Positions 51,850-62,350 of a stretch of DNA of 64,000 nt are shown here, in pieces. Every line of letters starts with the position of its first letter. The first letter of the stretch is position 1. The position numbers and the translations under genes are program-made. Below the pieces are notes generated by a model. That model did not search any database, was not told where the DNA came from, and was given only the letters and a program-made list of their open reading frames with translations. The DNA is from Adiantum capillus-veneris (taxonomy: Eukaryota > Streptophyta > Polypodiopsida > Polypodiales > Pteridaceae). The stretch spans positions 11,073,478-11,137,477 of the forward strand of contig CM043961.1 in the NCBI GenBank assembly GCA_014529385.2, in the 5' to 3' direction.

Positions 51850-52185
51850 CTATTCTTCATCATTAGAGGCACAAATGTTTACTAAGAATATTACTAGATG
51901 CCTATAGTCATCTTGGTCAAGAGGATAGTCTTGTGTGATTGGGGTTGCGTCCTCTACTAAGTATGGATCTATTGTGGACAAGAGACGTATCAACCATTCT
52001 AATTCCTCAAAATTCCTCTCACGCGCTAGCGTACCTACCAAATTCCATTCACATGCAAGCACCGGGTAGACTATGTGAAACACTTGTGCAAAGTAAAGAG
52101 AGTAGCTCTCACCCAAGGTAGGAGTGGATGACTCTATCATACTAGCCATATCTGTACACACAAATAGATGATGGTTAGAGTGCAA
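51850..52185 (-). CDS. R3 short open frame, unknown
   Basis: A 111-residue open frame has MIESSTPTLGESYSLYFAQV, then LERNFEEL-like and acidic text ending in VNICASNDEE. I do not recognise it. It lies between the end of the pol extension and the 3' untranslated region. R1 has no counterpart at the matching place, so it was either gained here or lost there. It may be a remnant of a 3' accessory frame. Confidence 0.3.
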   Translation of the reverse strand: MHSNHHLFVCTDMASMIESSTPTLGESYSLYFAQVFHIVYPVLACEWNLVGTLARERNFEELEWLIRLLSTIDPYLVEDATPITQDYPLDQDDYRHLVIFLVNICASNDEE

Positions 52186-52235
52186 ATATTATAAGGATCG
52201 TGTCAAAAGGTTGTGTCCTTGTGCGTAATGTGTTT

Positions 52236-53384
52236 TTATGATTTTGTGTTATGTATAGAACTCGTAGGTTTCCATTTTATTTTGGGTGGCTCTTGCTCTT
52301 TTACTCTTTTATTTTTCTCTTGTGAATATAAGGCTTTATATATACATTCCCTAAGATTGGAGAGTGAGAGATCAGGGGGGAAGGTTAAGAGGGGAGTGAG
52401 TGAATGATGACTATCAACAAACACTCCCCCCTTTCTTGGGTAGATCATACCTTTTGAAATGTTGTCGTCACCTTTTGAAACCAATTGTTCCAAGTTGTTA
52501 TGGGTGAAGGCTTTGACCAATAGTTTTTGATCGCCCTATGCATTTCATCTAGTTGCAAGGGTGGTAAGGTACTCTTCCATGATTTTATTTACAGCGTTGT
52601 TGTAGGTGGTGAACTTACAATGGGAGGTGCAAACTCTTCCTTGTTTATATGGATATGTACAATGGTAGGTGGAGGTTGTGTCGAAGCTTATATTTCTGTA
52701 TAGATACTACATGAAGAGCAAGAAGCTTCATTTGACTTCCTTGTTCCTAAGCTAGGTGGAACAAATCGTTCTTTCTTCAGTACCCAAACTAGCACTAAAG
52801 CAAGTGTGTAGCATTCTGTGATTTTTTCCTTTCCGCGATTGTCAATTCATTTTGGGCCTACAGGATTGGGCATGGGCAGGTGACAGGTAAGAGCACAATT
52901 TACATTTTGGCACCCAGATTTGATCATTTCCTTCATAGTAGCCTTGGGCTTCCAATAGTTTTGTAGGAATCCAACACAATGCTTCTTTACATTTCTTAGG
53001 GCAAGTGGGACGTCTCTCACCATGCTCCTGTCTTTTAGCACTAGCTATGGTTGCTAAAGAAGCTTTAGGGATCCACTTGTATGTTTTCTTTGTTATATTA
53101 GGATGAGTCTTGTGTGTCTCAAGCTTTATTTCAACTACAGAAGTTGAAGCTCTAGAGAATTGGGCTATGGGGACATATGGTTCAACCGCTTGGACATGCA
53201 ATGTTTTGGGTTTTATTTCCTTAAGAGGCAATATCTCAGGGACTATGGCTTGAGTGACAGGGCTAAGAGTTGGTTTTTGCATTGTGACACCCCTAGTCTC
53301 CCAATCTATAGTGCATTTGGTGGCTATCATCCACGTGCATCCTAGGTTTATATTACCCTCCATAGTTCCAGCAGGCATGACCAA
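52236..53384 (-). pseudogene. R3 C-terminal pol extension
   Basis: Two open parts are visible. 52842-53384 starts VMPAGTMEGNINLGCTWMIA, which looks like the second half of a retropepsin (a NxxLGxxW in place of ILGxPW), then has THPNITKKTYKWIPKASLAT and TCPKKCKEALCWIPTKLLEA. 52236-52520 has NNLEQLVSKGDDNISKGMIY and SNLRECIYKALYSQEK. Both match R1 33190-34037. The extension's function is unknown. Confidence 0.65.
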
Positions 53385-53474
53385 AAAGTTTTGAGCTACA
53401 ACCTCGTTGTCATAACTGACAGAAGTGTGTCAGATTCCAAAAATTGTGGTTTTTTTCTTGTTGACACCCTTGAC

Positions 53475-53969
53475 TTAGATAATACTCTCAGATAGAGATG
53501 GATTCGCTAACTGACACCACACACCATATGATAGCAGATTATACTTAGCACTTGTGTCCAATAAGGTGTTATATAGCACTTTTCCATAGGTGCTATTTAG
53601 CTCAATAGGATATCGTAGAGGTGTATCAGAGTCCAACCAATCATCCTCTATCTCAACGTGGAATGCATTTGTAACTCCCAGGTTGGCCTCTCGTTGGCGT
53701 CTTATACGTTGTTGTCGCTCCTTAGCCATAGCTTGAGCTTGTATCTTCTTCAACTCGTCTTGTGCCTTGGCTACCTTTTCTTGATGGATGGCACATAGCT
53801 CCTCTTGGCTTAAAGAATCATAGTATCTTTTAAATCTACCCCCATTGAGAAATCCAATGGTTTCTACTCCATCAAGAGTTTCGACCCAAATGGTACCTTG
53901 TGGGGTGATTTTGTATACTCTATATGGTCCTTTTCCCGCATATTTCAACTTTTTCTTCTTGTTACGCAC
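53475..53969 (-). pseudogene. R3 integrase C-terminal domain plus second retropepsin-like motif
   Basis: KLKYAGKGPYRVYKITPQGT and FLNGGRFKRYYDSL are the C-terminal integrase domain. A Lys/Gln/Arg-rich coiled coil follows (EKVAKAQDELKKIQAQAM). Then, at residues 132-150, LYNTLLDTSAKYNLLSYGV: an LLDTSA motif like a retropepsin active site (residues 138-141, 53547-53558). The next stretch supplies the matching NINLGCTWM end. This is in addition to the gag-side protease at 57598-58536. Confidence 0.7.
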
Positions 53970-54426
53970 TCCATATATAAGGACTTTATCACCAACATTG
54001 ATATCTTTGTCCTTTAGATGACGGTCAAATTATTTCTTCCTCCTATCTTTCTCCACAAGTGTGTTGTGCATAGCCAATTGCCTTTCTTCATCTAACCTCT
54101 CAAGGATATATAAGCGCTCAACTAAAGGGTTACCATCCTAGCCTTCTTGTGAAGCTACATGCAAACTAGGAATTACAAACTCCCATGGCATAACTGCTTC
54201 TTGGCCATATACCATTTTGAATGGTGTACAATTAATAGCCACTTTGTAAGAAGTACGATAAGCCCATAGAGCTCAAGTCATCTTCAAATCCCAATCTGTG
54301 CAATGAGCTGTTTTGGTCAAGATAGGGATTAAGGTCTTGTTGGTACTCTCAGCTTGGCCGCTTGCTCGTGGATAATAAGGTGTGGACTTATGGTGAGCTA
54401 TCATGAAGTGGTAGTGAGTTCTTTTA

Positions 54427-55208
54427 TCACTCCATTATAAAATGAGTACCATTGTCACTCACAATCTCAAATGGACAACCAAATCTTGTAATAATGTTCT
54501 CAAAGAGAAACTTGGCAGTTGACCTTGCATCAGCCTTACGTGTCACCCTGGCTTCCGCCCACTTTGTCACATAGTCAGTGGCAACGATAATATATTGAGA
54601 TTGAGTGCTACGAGCTGCCGGACTAATTGGGCCTACAAATTCTAAACCCCATTTTTCAAATGGTTGAGTCACTTTAACAGGATGTAAGGGCATTTTATCC
54701 TTTCGTTGTGTGATCTTGTAACATTGGAATTCATCACATCCTTTTGTAAAAAGTGATGCATCCTTGAATAAGGTAGGCCACCAATAGATTGATTGCAACA
54801 CCTTCTAGCAGTTAGTTCCCCTGAGAAATGTCCTCCGGCTATACCCATGTGGGCTTCTTGTAGTATGTATAAATACTTCCCCTTACGGGCACAACGTCTA
54901 AGAATATCGTCCTTCCCTAGCCTGTAGAGAGTTTTTGCAATGAGAGAATAAGGTTCACATTCTTTTAACAATTTTTGAGCTATATCCTTACAAACTTCTT
55001 TGGGTGGAAAACCATTAACTAGAAAGTTCACAATCTTCTCACTCCATTCAGGCATGGTCTTAACTAGAAATAAGGAAGTATCGAGAAATTCATCATCGAC
55101 TCCAGTAGGGGCTTCACCATTGGGTATGAAAGACAAATGATCCGTCATGACATGTCTTTTACCAGGTCTCACCATAACGGTAAAATCAAACTTAAGGAGA
55201 ATTAACAA
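54427..55208 (-). pseudogene. R3 integrase zinc finger and core
   Basis: 55208-54669 holds the end of RNase H (KRHVMTDHLSFIPNGEAP, in place of ADxLSR) and the zinc finger (LQEAHMGIAGGHFSGELTAR). 54801-54427 has SIYWWPTLFKDASLF and GCDEFQCYK, then FEKWGLEFVGPISPAAR, where the first catalytic Asp of GLDFVGP is Glu. ATDYVTKWAEARVT and FEIVSDNGTHF (second Asp) follow. The two parts overlap in different frames. The third residue lies beyond the break at 54427. Confidence 0.85.
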
Positions 55209-55846
55209 CCATCATGTAATTCTTCCCGTGGAACAAAGTTTATTTACTAGATACAACAAGGCTTTATGATCCATATAAAAAATAAACTTGTTGGCAAGAA
55301 GATAGTAGCAAAATTTTTTCACTGCATAAATCATAGCTAAACCCTCTCGCTCTGTAGTGGTGTAGTTTCTCTCAGCATCATTCAATTGACGACTTGCAAA
55401 GCTAATGGGTAGTCTAGTTTATGTTCTCCTGGTTGAGCTAGAACACACAAAATAGCAAAGTTTGATGCATCAATATGCACATGGAGAATTACATTCCAAT
55501 TGGTCGCTCGTAAAATGGAAGCACTTGTTAAGGTCTTTTTTAATGACTGATAAGCATGGTCACACTCCGCAGTTCAGTGGAACTCAATAAGAAGCTTGTA
55601 CAAAGGAAGAGCTATCTTGGCAAATTTTAAAATAAATTGCCGGTAATAATCAACATGGCCCATGAATCTTTGAGCTCCTTTATAGTTCGTAGGCGTTGGA
55701 ATTTTTGCAATGGCTTTAATTTTGCTCTCATCTGTGGAAATCCCATTTTTGGACACTATATGTCCAAAAATGACTCCATTTTTAACCCAAAATTGGCATT
55801 TGAAAGGGTTTAAGGAGATGCAATACAATCTGCACTTCTCAAACAC
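55209..55846 (-). pseudogene. R3 RT thumb and RNase H
   Basis: 55846-55574 has LNPFKCQFWVKNGVIFGHIV, NGISTDESKIKAIAKIPTPT and RFMGHVDYYRQFILKFAKIA, the connection after the RT active site. Below 55574 RNase H is present only in broken frames (for example ERNYTTTEREGLAMIYAVKK near 55310-55370). Confidence 0.82.
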
Positions 55847-56374
55847 TTGTCATAAAACATGATAGGTGTTCTTTCCAAGAAGAATAAACACAAATTTCAT
55901 ACAAGAAAGCTTCACAAAACTCCCTCAAATATTCTCTAAAGGCAGTATTTATTAATCTTTGGAAGGTAGTAGGAGCATTGGTTAAGCCAAAAGCCATAAC
56001 ACAAAATGAGAACACTCCAAATTCGGTTATAAAAGCTGTTTTAGCTTGGTCCTCTAGTGCAGTTGTGATTTGATTGTATCCAGAGTGCCCATCTAACAAG
56101 CTATAAGCCTTCTTTCCTACAACTCTTTCAAGCGCATTTCTGAATATGGCAAGGGGTAATAATCCTTCCTAGTGGCGGCATTAACCTTCTTGAGATCCAT
56201 ACACACTCTGAGTTTCCCATTCTTTTTGGGCACAATCACTATTCGAGACATCAATTTTGAGTGCTCAATAGGGTATATGAATCCGCATTTCACAAAATTT
56301 TCAATCTCTTCTTGAACGATCTTTGCATACTTAGGATTCATTGGGTAGGGTCGTTGCTGAACTGGTTTAGCCAT
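55839..56374 (-). pseudogene. R3 reverse transcriptase, active-site part
   Basis: 56374-56117 has NPKYAKIVQEEIENFVKCGF, then VPKKNGKLRVCMDLKKVNAA. 56099-55839 has MLDGHSGYNQI with the first Asp intact, FGVFSFCVMAFGLTNAPTTF, then EAFLYEICVYS. The catalytic pair that should read FLDDICVYS is Leu-Tyr-Glu-Ile, so both aspartates are lost. A frame break lies at about 56100-56117. Confidence 0.87.
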
Positions 56375-56800
56375 GCTAGTTCATGGGGATTGTGTGTTGC
56401 ACCACGGAAGGTGGAATACCTTTCATATCATGATATGTCCAAGAAAATATATCCCTGAATTCCTTGAGAAGTTCTTTAAGTACATACTCCTCAGTCTCTA
56501 TCAAATCTTGGGCAATTTAGATAGGTTTGGACTCGTCACCTGGGTCTGCTAACTCTATTTCCTTAACTATTGTTGGACCATCATAGACTCCATTGCTTCC
56601 ATCAATAGGTTTTCTTTGATCCTTTGTATACACAACCTTACGCTCCTCCGTGGTGTAGGATTTGAAATGATCGGAAGTCTATGGGGTCTTATTGTTCTGT
56701 GGATTGTGATTTCACTTCCGCTTCCTTTTCTTGTTGAGCTAACTCTCAATTTTGTCATCTCCTTACGATACGGCTCAACTTTGGCTTCTCTGTAGCCTCT

Positions 56801-56949
56801 ACTTGTGCGATGTCAATGGGTTGTGGACTACACCACATAATGCTTTGAAGGTATTCACCCCAGTTATCTACCAACTTGTGCGATGTCAATGGGTTGTGGA
56901 CTACACCACATAATGCTTTGAAGGTATTCACCCCAGTTATCTACCAACT
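56801..56949. repeat. 73-bp perfect tandem duplication
   Basis: The unit starting ACTTGTGCGATGTCAATGGG at 56801 is repeated exactly from 56874. It lies in the R3 spacer between protease and RT. No difference between copies indicates a recent event. Confidence 0.93.
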
Positions 56950-57037
56950 TTCGATGAGCATCACATGCCCCTATATAATTAAGCCATTTGGTGGTAGATT
57001 TCTTTTCATTTATTCTAGCATGCACATTTTCTTGATA

Positions 57038-58536
57038 TCATCGCCTCTTATATCTCTTACTCTTCTTGTCTAATTTTTTATTACATCCGATCTCTAGTGA
57101 AGAGTCACTAGATGAATCGCTACTTGTGTCTTCTACTCTTTTGGATGGATTGCCATCTAGGGTACCACTGGGACCTGAATGGTTTGTCCCCACATTTGCA
57201 CTAAGATTTAACTCAGATTCTTCGTCCTCAGAGTCCATTTCAATTGATGATTCTGGCCCCGAATCGTGTGGGCTATAGTCTTATGAGACGCTACTGGTTC
57301 CAATGCCATTCAAACCTTCATCTTGTAGGTCATCAGAAGCTATATGCATTGCTTCTAGCATATTTAAGGGTACGAGTGGTGGTATTTCATCCCCCTCAGG
57401 TGTTACCCAGGTTGTCCCCCTATTTCCCCAAGTGTCGATGGTTTCTACTAGGTGGAACCAATCCACATTGTCCAACTCAGTCATCCCAGGGAGTACATCC
57501 ATATAAGGAGAATCTTCCTCAACATCAGTGTCCACTTTACATGTGTAACAATACTGCAATGGGGCCAAGTGAACTGTGGTGTCAAATCTATGATCAATTA
57601 TAACGTGTTTCCTAGAGGATGTGGTTGACCAGTTACAAGATCCACTTGAATGACAGAATCTTGGAACTGCAAGTAGACATGGTTTTCAAAACATTCATGC
57701 ACCATTTTTGCCTCCCTCATGAAAGGAAGTCCTAAGATCATCTCAGATGTCATAGTATGCTTGGAGAAATCCATAACAATGAAGGTATTTCTTATTTTGT
57801 GTCCAAAGACCTTTATCTTGAGATCTTCTAGCATCCCAATAGGTTTAGCAATAGACCCATTGGCCATTTTCACTACTATGGTTGTGGTCCCAAGGTGAGG
57901 TCTTCCCATAGTTTCCCAGCAATTTTTAGTCACAACGCTAACCCTAGTTCCACCATCAAGGATTCCCTTCATAGTTGATCCCTTGGTAGTGATTGGTATG
58001 GTCACATTGGATTCATCGCCCTCAAAGTATTGTCCCAACTTGTTAACGGGTATTTCTGCAATAGAGTTCTCATCTAGGTTGGGTTGTGGATCTAAGTGTT
58101 CCTCCTCTATTGGCATCTCCCTAGCTCCATCCATCTGTGAAAATTGTGGTAGCCCGACTTTCAATTCTCCATTGAGGAAAGCTCGAAGAGCTAAGAATAG
58201 ATCGGGGTCCCCATATAGTTTGGACATGATGGTGGTTCTAGCTTCTAAAGCCATGAAATCCATCAATTTGGCAATGTTTAACAACACCTTTTGGGATTCA
58301 GTCCCTTGACGTGGGGAAGATGGGATCTCCATTTCTTCGATAGGGTTAGGTAGTCCCTCTATAAAAATTCTTTCCAATAAGAAGTGAGTACGCCCACTTT
58401 CCCATGACTTTAAGTCACTTTTTTCTTGGATGACACTAGGTATGGCTAGGGGTCTATCGACTTTGTGAGGTTGTTGTTGCGTAGGGAACACTGTGTCTGT
58501 AATCTGGATCTGCCTAGGTGCTGTCTCTAGATCCAT
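57038..58536 (-). pseudogene. R3 protease and acidic spacer
   Basis: 58536-57598 is a 312-residue open stretch. QGTESQKVLLNIAKLMDFMA starts the protease part; ILDGGTRVSVVTKNCWETMG is the D-G-G-T active site; MTSEMILGLPFMREAKMVHE is the ILG motif. 57568-57281 continues with TWVTPEGDEIPPLVPLNMLE. 57238-57038 is a Ser/Asp/Glu-rich spacer (EDTSSDSSSDSSLEIG) ending in a basic KKSKRYKRR. A frame break lies at about 57590. The match to R1 ends at MHIASD (about 57339), where R1 has its deletion. Confidence 0.82.
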
Positions 58537-58559
58537 TGGGTCTCTTCTACCAAACTCCT

Positions 58560-59461
58560 TAATTGCTTGACTCGTTCGATCTCCTCTCTAGGGTTTGGGT
58601 AAGTTCTTATATTCTTCTTGGGTCCTAGCCATCGTAGCTCATGACGATCTTCCTTGTTGGTTTCTTTCCTAGTGGTCATTTTGGTCTCCATGGTTTCCAT
58701 CGTTCATATATACGGTGTCATCACCAGTCCCTATGTTGGTCTTCGCTGCCTTTGGCGATCTCTTCCTTCGTGTTTTCTTCTTTTTTTGAGATTGGGCAAT
58801 TGATGCCGTGTCTCTTTCTTCAAGAATATAATTTTGTTTTTTGAGCATCGACCGTGTGAGTACATTTACTGATACCACAGCTGTAGTTTGTGATGGCTCC
58901 TCGGTAACCTCAATTAAGTTTAATGGCGTGATCTTTGGTGCATTTGGATTATTTGGACATTGGGCAATCAAATGATCTATGCCACATCGATTGCACATGA
59001 GTATCAGCATTGTAGACGTGCTCGCTTGATTGATTTTCATTAGTGTGGTATTATTTGTAGCTTAATAGGACACTCGGCCACACGATGTGGACCTCCACAC
59101 TCATGGAATTGAAGAGGTGGTATCTTGGCAGTGTAATTGATATTTTGGCCTCTTGCAGCAAAAGCAGCTACTTGATAGATAGGTTTGACTTGTCCTCAAT
59201 AGTCCTCCATGTAGTATTGTGGACTTTCTTAAAGCTCATCAATCCCATAGGCAATATTAGGGTCTATATTTCCTCACAGCGTTCCAAGCAAGCAATAGAT
59301 GATCCACAACCCACTTGATTCACAGAAGTGATTCTCGGATGTGGTGGTTGCGGTCCTACCACTAGAGGTCGTAGGGGTGTTGTTTGAACAACATTTTGGG
59401 CCCTAGGGACCATGTGTTGTGACGTTTGTTCAAGAGGTGGGGAAGACATCAATGCAAGCAC
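58560..59461 (-). pseudogene. R3 gag nucleocapsid
   Basis: 59461-59264 matches R1 from ALMSSPPLEQTSQHMVPRAQ. 59040-58669 has CNRCGIDHLIAQCP, a CX2CX3HX4C knuckle, then basic QKKKKTRRKRSPKAAK. The first knuckle of this pair is broken at about 59090. Stops separate the parts. Confidence 0.75.
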
Positions 59462-59476
59462 TCGAGGTGTGTCCGT

Positions 59477-60602
59477 CTATGCTAAGGTTGGCCTATTGGC
59501 CATCGCGCACTTAAATACTATGTAATCCTTACCTTGATGACCATACCTCCCATAGCCATTGTTGCTCCCTTCTTGGATACATATGATTGATTGCGGAGCA
59601 CGATTGTCTCTAAGACTCTCTTGAATGGTCTTGGTGAGGTCTGCTAAAGTCATCTCAGATATCTTTGGCTCCTTAGCAATAGGCTTTAGGGTCATTGGTT
59701 GATGCCCCGATGCTTGTGAGCTAGTAGATTTAATCTCAACCGACACTCTTTCTCCTTGAATCATTAAATTATCCTCCAATTGGATTGCATTGGTGGTGAC
59801 TGCTTCACAATTGGTGATACCTCTAATGACTAGGCCATTGTAGATATCTTCATGTCGTAATCCCCTAATGAATCTATCAAGCAGCTGGTTATTGTTGAAG
59901 TGCTCATTTGGATTACAACAAGAATTTAAATGCTTCAAGCGACTAATAAAGTCTCTCATGGACTCTCCTTTCTCTCGTTGGGATTTCTAGAGCTGAGATA
60001 CTACACCCCAAAGCACTCCCTCTTGTATGTATTCTTTCAAGAACAGTCTCCTAAGAGTAGGGTAAATCGTTTTTTCTTCCACCCTTAGGGTTGTATACCA
60101 ATCCCCAACCTTCCCACTTAAGGTTAGGCTTGAAGCTTTACTCTTATGCAGGTCATTGTGTTCTCCTAGAGAATTGCATATTTGTTCAAACACTTTGATA
60201 TGCTTTCTCACCTCCCCATCTCCACTAAATTTTTGTGTGAGCTTGGCTATTTGTACTGACTTACTTCTAGGCTCTCTATCAGGCGTGATATGCATATTCT
60301 CAGCAATAGATCGATCGATAGCTTGAGAAAATGTTGCCAAGTCACCTAAGTGAGCAGGCATCGTGGGTGAAGGTGCTCCAGAGACTACATGTGGAGTAGG
60401 TATTGGCATTGGGCTTGGCGCATAGGAAGCCCTTGGGTTCCAAGTTCGTACGGTGTTGTTCCATGTGACGGTCCAAAGTTCATATGTGTGGCCCTAGGCA
60501 TAGCAGACGTCGGATGTGACATGCTAATGCTACCTGGTATGGTCCCATTGAAATAAGATCTTGGGAGTTGTGGTTGTGGAGCATAGGTTGTTGAAACAAT
60601 GC
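59477..60602 (-). pseudogene. R3 gag capsid, cut at its N-terminus
   Basis: 60602-60385 has STTYAPQPQLPRSYFNGTIP. 60409-59987 has LATFSQAIDRSIAENMHITP, KHIKVFEQICNSLGEHND and LTLSGKVGDWYTTLR. 59959-59477 has RDFISRLKHLNSCCNPNEHF and LDRFIRGLRHEDIYNGLVIR. All match R1. The homology stops at 60602 beside GTTGTTGAAACAATG, where PPR text begins on the other strand. Confidence 0.82.
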
Positions 60603-61217
60603 TCACTTAAAGACTATGCTAAACAAGAAGGATTTGTAGCACGGCAAGAAGAGACATGTTGATATTCGTGATAGTGGGTTTCTTGAGAAGAACAAATACG
60701 TAGACAAAACCATAGTAAGTATTTGTGTCGACAGAGCACAATAGGTCCTTGACGTGCTACCCGTATCCAATGTTTTCTCATGGAGTGCATTGATTAAAAG
60801 ATGTCCAATAGGGTGAGTGTCACAAAGCTTTGTCTTCTTTTCAAAAGATGCATAGAAAGGGCATCTCTTCAAATACAATCATGTAAACTTACACCTTGAA
60901 GGCATGTGGCATTTCACAACATGCTGATATGGGCAAGGAATTCACGATTATATTTTCAAGATTGGGGTTGTTGAAAGAAAACATTCCGCTTGGCATTGTC
61001 TTGGTCATGTATGCCAAATGTGGTGCACTTCAAGAAGGAGAGAAAGTGCTTGAGGAGCTTTCTCTCCGTGATGTCATCTCTTTGAATGCACTGATTACGG
61101 GATATGTCCAACTTGAGCAGGGCCAATAAGATCTGGGCTGTTTTTGGGGGGTGCACACCGAGGGTGTCTCTTCAGATGTTGTTCCATATGCTTGCATCTT
61201 GAAGGAAAAATTCAAGG
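60603..61217 (+). pseudogene. PPR pseudogene, unit 1
   Basis: CTCACTTAAAGACTATGCTA starts a unit with badly broken frames to 60890. An open part (60896-61129) follows with LKACGISQHADMGKEFTIIF, then MYAKCGALQEGEKVLEEL and DVISLNALITGYVQ. These are P-, L- and S-type PPR motifs as in plant organelle RNA-binding and editing factors. It starts exactly where R3 ends. Confidence 0.75.
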
Positions 61218-61890
61218 GAAAAGAATAAGTATTCTTTTGTGAGCTCACTTAAAGACTCTGCTAGCAAGAAGGATTTGTACCAATGCAATAGGATACATGC
61301 TGATATTTGTGATAGCGGGTTGCTTGAAAAGAACACATACTTAGGCAACATGTTAGTCAATATGTATGTCAAGTGCAATGGACTTGAAAGAGCACAAGAA
61401 ACCCTCAATAAGCTTTTTCCGCATTGTTGTCTCATGGAGTGCATTGACCGCATGATATGGTGGTTAGGGTAATGAAGCTCTAGGCCGTTTTCAGAAAATG
61501 CGAAGAGAGGGTGGCATCTCTCCAAATGCAATCACCTACACTTGCACCTTGAAGGCATGTGGAATTACACAAGATACTGATATGGGAAAAATAATTCACA
61601 TGATATTGTCAAGACTTGGGTTGTTCAATGAAAGCTTCATGCTTGGCACTTCCTTGGTGGACATGTATGCCAAATGTGGTGCACTTCATGAAGCACAAAA
61701 TGTGCTTAAGGAGTTTCCTCTCCGTGATTTCGGCTCTTGGAATTAGCTGATTGTGGGATACATCCAATTTGGGCATGGCCAAGAAGCTCCCGGTTGTTTT
61801 CAGCAGATGGGAAGCGAGGGTGTCTCTCTGGATGGAGTCCCATATGCTTGCATTTTGAAGGCAAACATGCAAGGGAAGAGAATAAATCTT
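61218..61890 (+). pseudogene. PPR pseudogene, unit 2
   Basis: FVSSLKDSASKKDLYQCNRI begins at about 61230, then HADICDSGLLEKNTYLGNML and VNMYVKCNGLERAQETLNKL, a near-complete PPR pair. A frame change at about 61470 leads to 61498-61746, with ISPNAITYTCTLKACGITQD and VDMYAKCGALHEAQNVLKEF. A TAG at about 61744 then separates 61753-61870 (GYIQFGHGQEAPGCFQQM). It has the best preserved motifs of the three units. Confidence 0.78.
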
Positions 61891-62350
61891 TCTTTTTTCA
61901 ACTCACTTAAAGATTTTGCTAAGAAGAAGGATTTGTACCAAGGCAATACAATACATACTTGATCATCAGCTTTGTGTGAGGGCCAGAAGAGCCTGATCAT
62001 CAACTTTGTGTGCAACAAGCTTGATCATCAACTTTATGTAAGGGCTATAGCTTGAAAGGAAGCTTCATCATCAACTCTTCATAAGTAGCATAGATTGATC
62101 ACCTTGAGAAGCAAACCTAGGATGCACGTGGATCAAATGGAGTGCTACTAACTAAAGCCATATGTGGTGCACTTCATAAAGCACAAAAGATGCTTGAGGA
62201 GCTTCTTGTCTGAAAGTTTGTCCCTTGGAATGCATTGAAATGGGCTACAAATCAAATAGAGAGGCAGGTAGAGGATACCTGTATTGCATAATGGAATAAA
62301 TATGGAGAGAGAGAGAGAGAGGCGGCCGAAGGCCGCTGGACGTACTAGTT
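61891..62350 (+). pseudogene. PPR pseudogene, unit 3, fragmentary
   Basis: FFNSLKDFAKKKDLYQGNTI repeats the unit start at about 61896, then TGA. Next come four spaced copies of TTGATCATCAACTTTRTG-like text (61959-62070), and PPR shreds at 62155-62245 (GALHKAQKMLEELL). A GA run and GGCGGCCGAAGGCCGC close the region at 62306-62337. Confidence 0.65.

Larger units (their letters stand above)
49830..60602 (-). mobile_element. R3: Ty3/gypsy element of the R1 family, with pol, 5'-truncated
   Basis: R3 has an R1-like 3' LTR (49830-50419), a polypurine tract, a 3' noncoding region, and on the minus strand gag, zinc knuckles, protease, RT, RNase H and integrase fragments plus a C-terminal extension. 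It is colinear with R1 except that R1 lacks about 4.2 kb of pol. Homology stops abruptly at 60602 inside gag; leader and 5' LTR are absent. It interrupts the R4 3' LTR. Frames are heavily broken. Confidence 0.88.

Noticed and set aside
60896-61746. A functional PPR gene
   Set aside because: Frames change every 200-250 bases, and stops separate all motifs.
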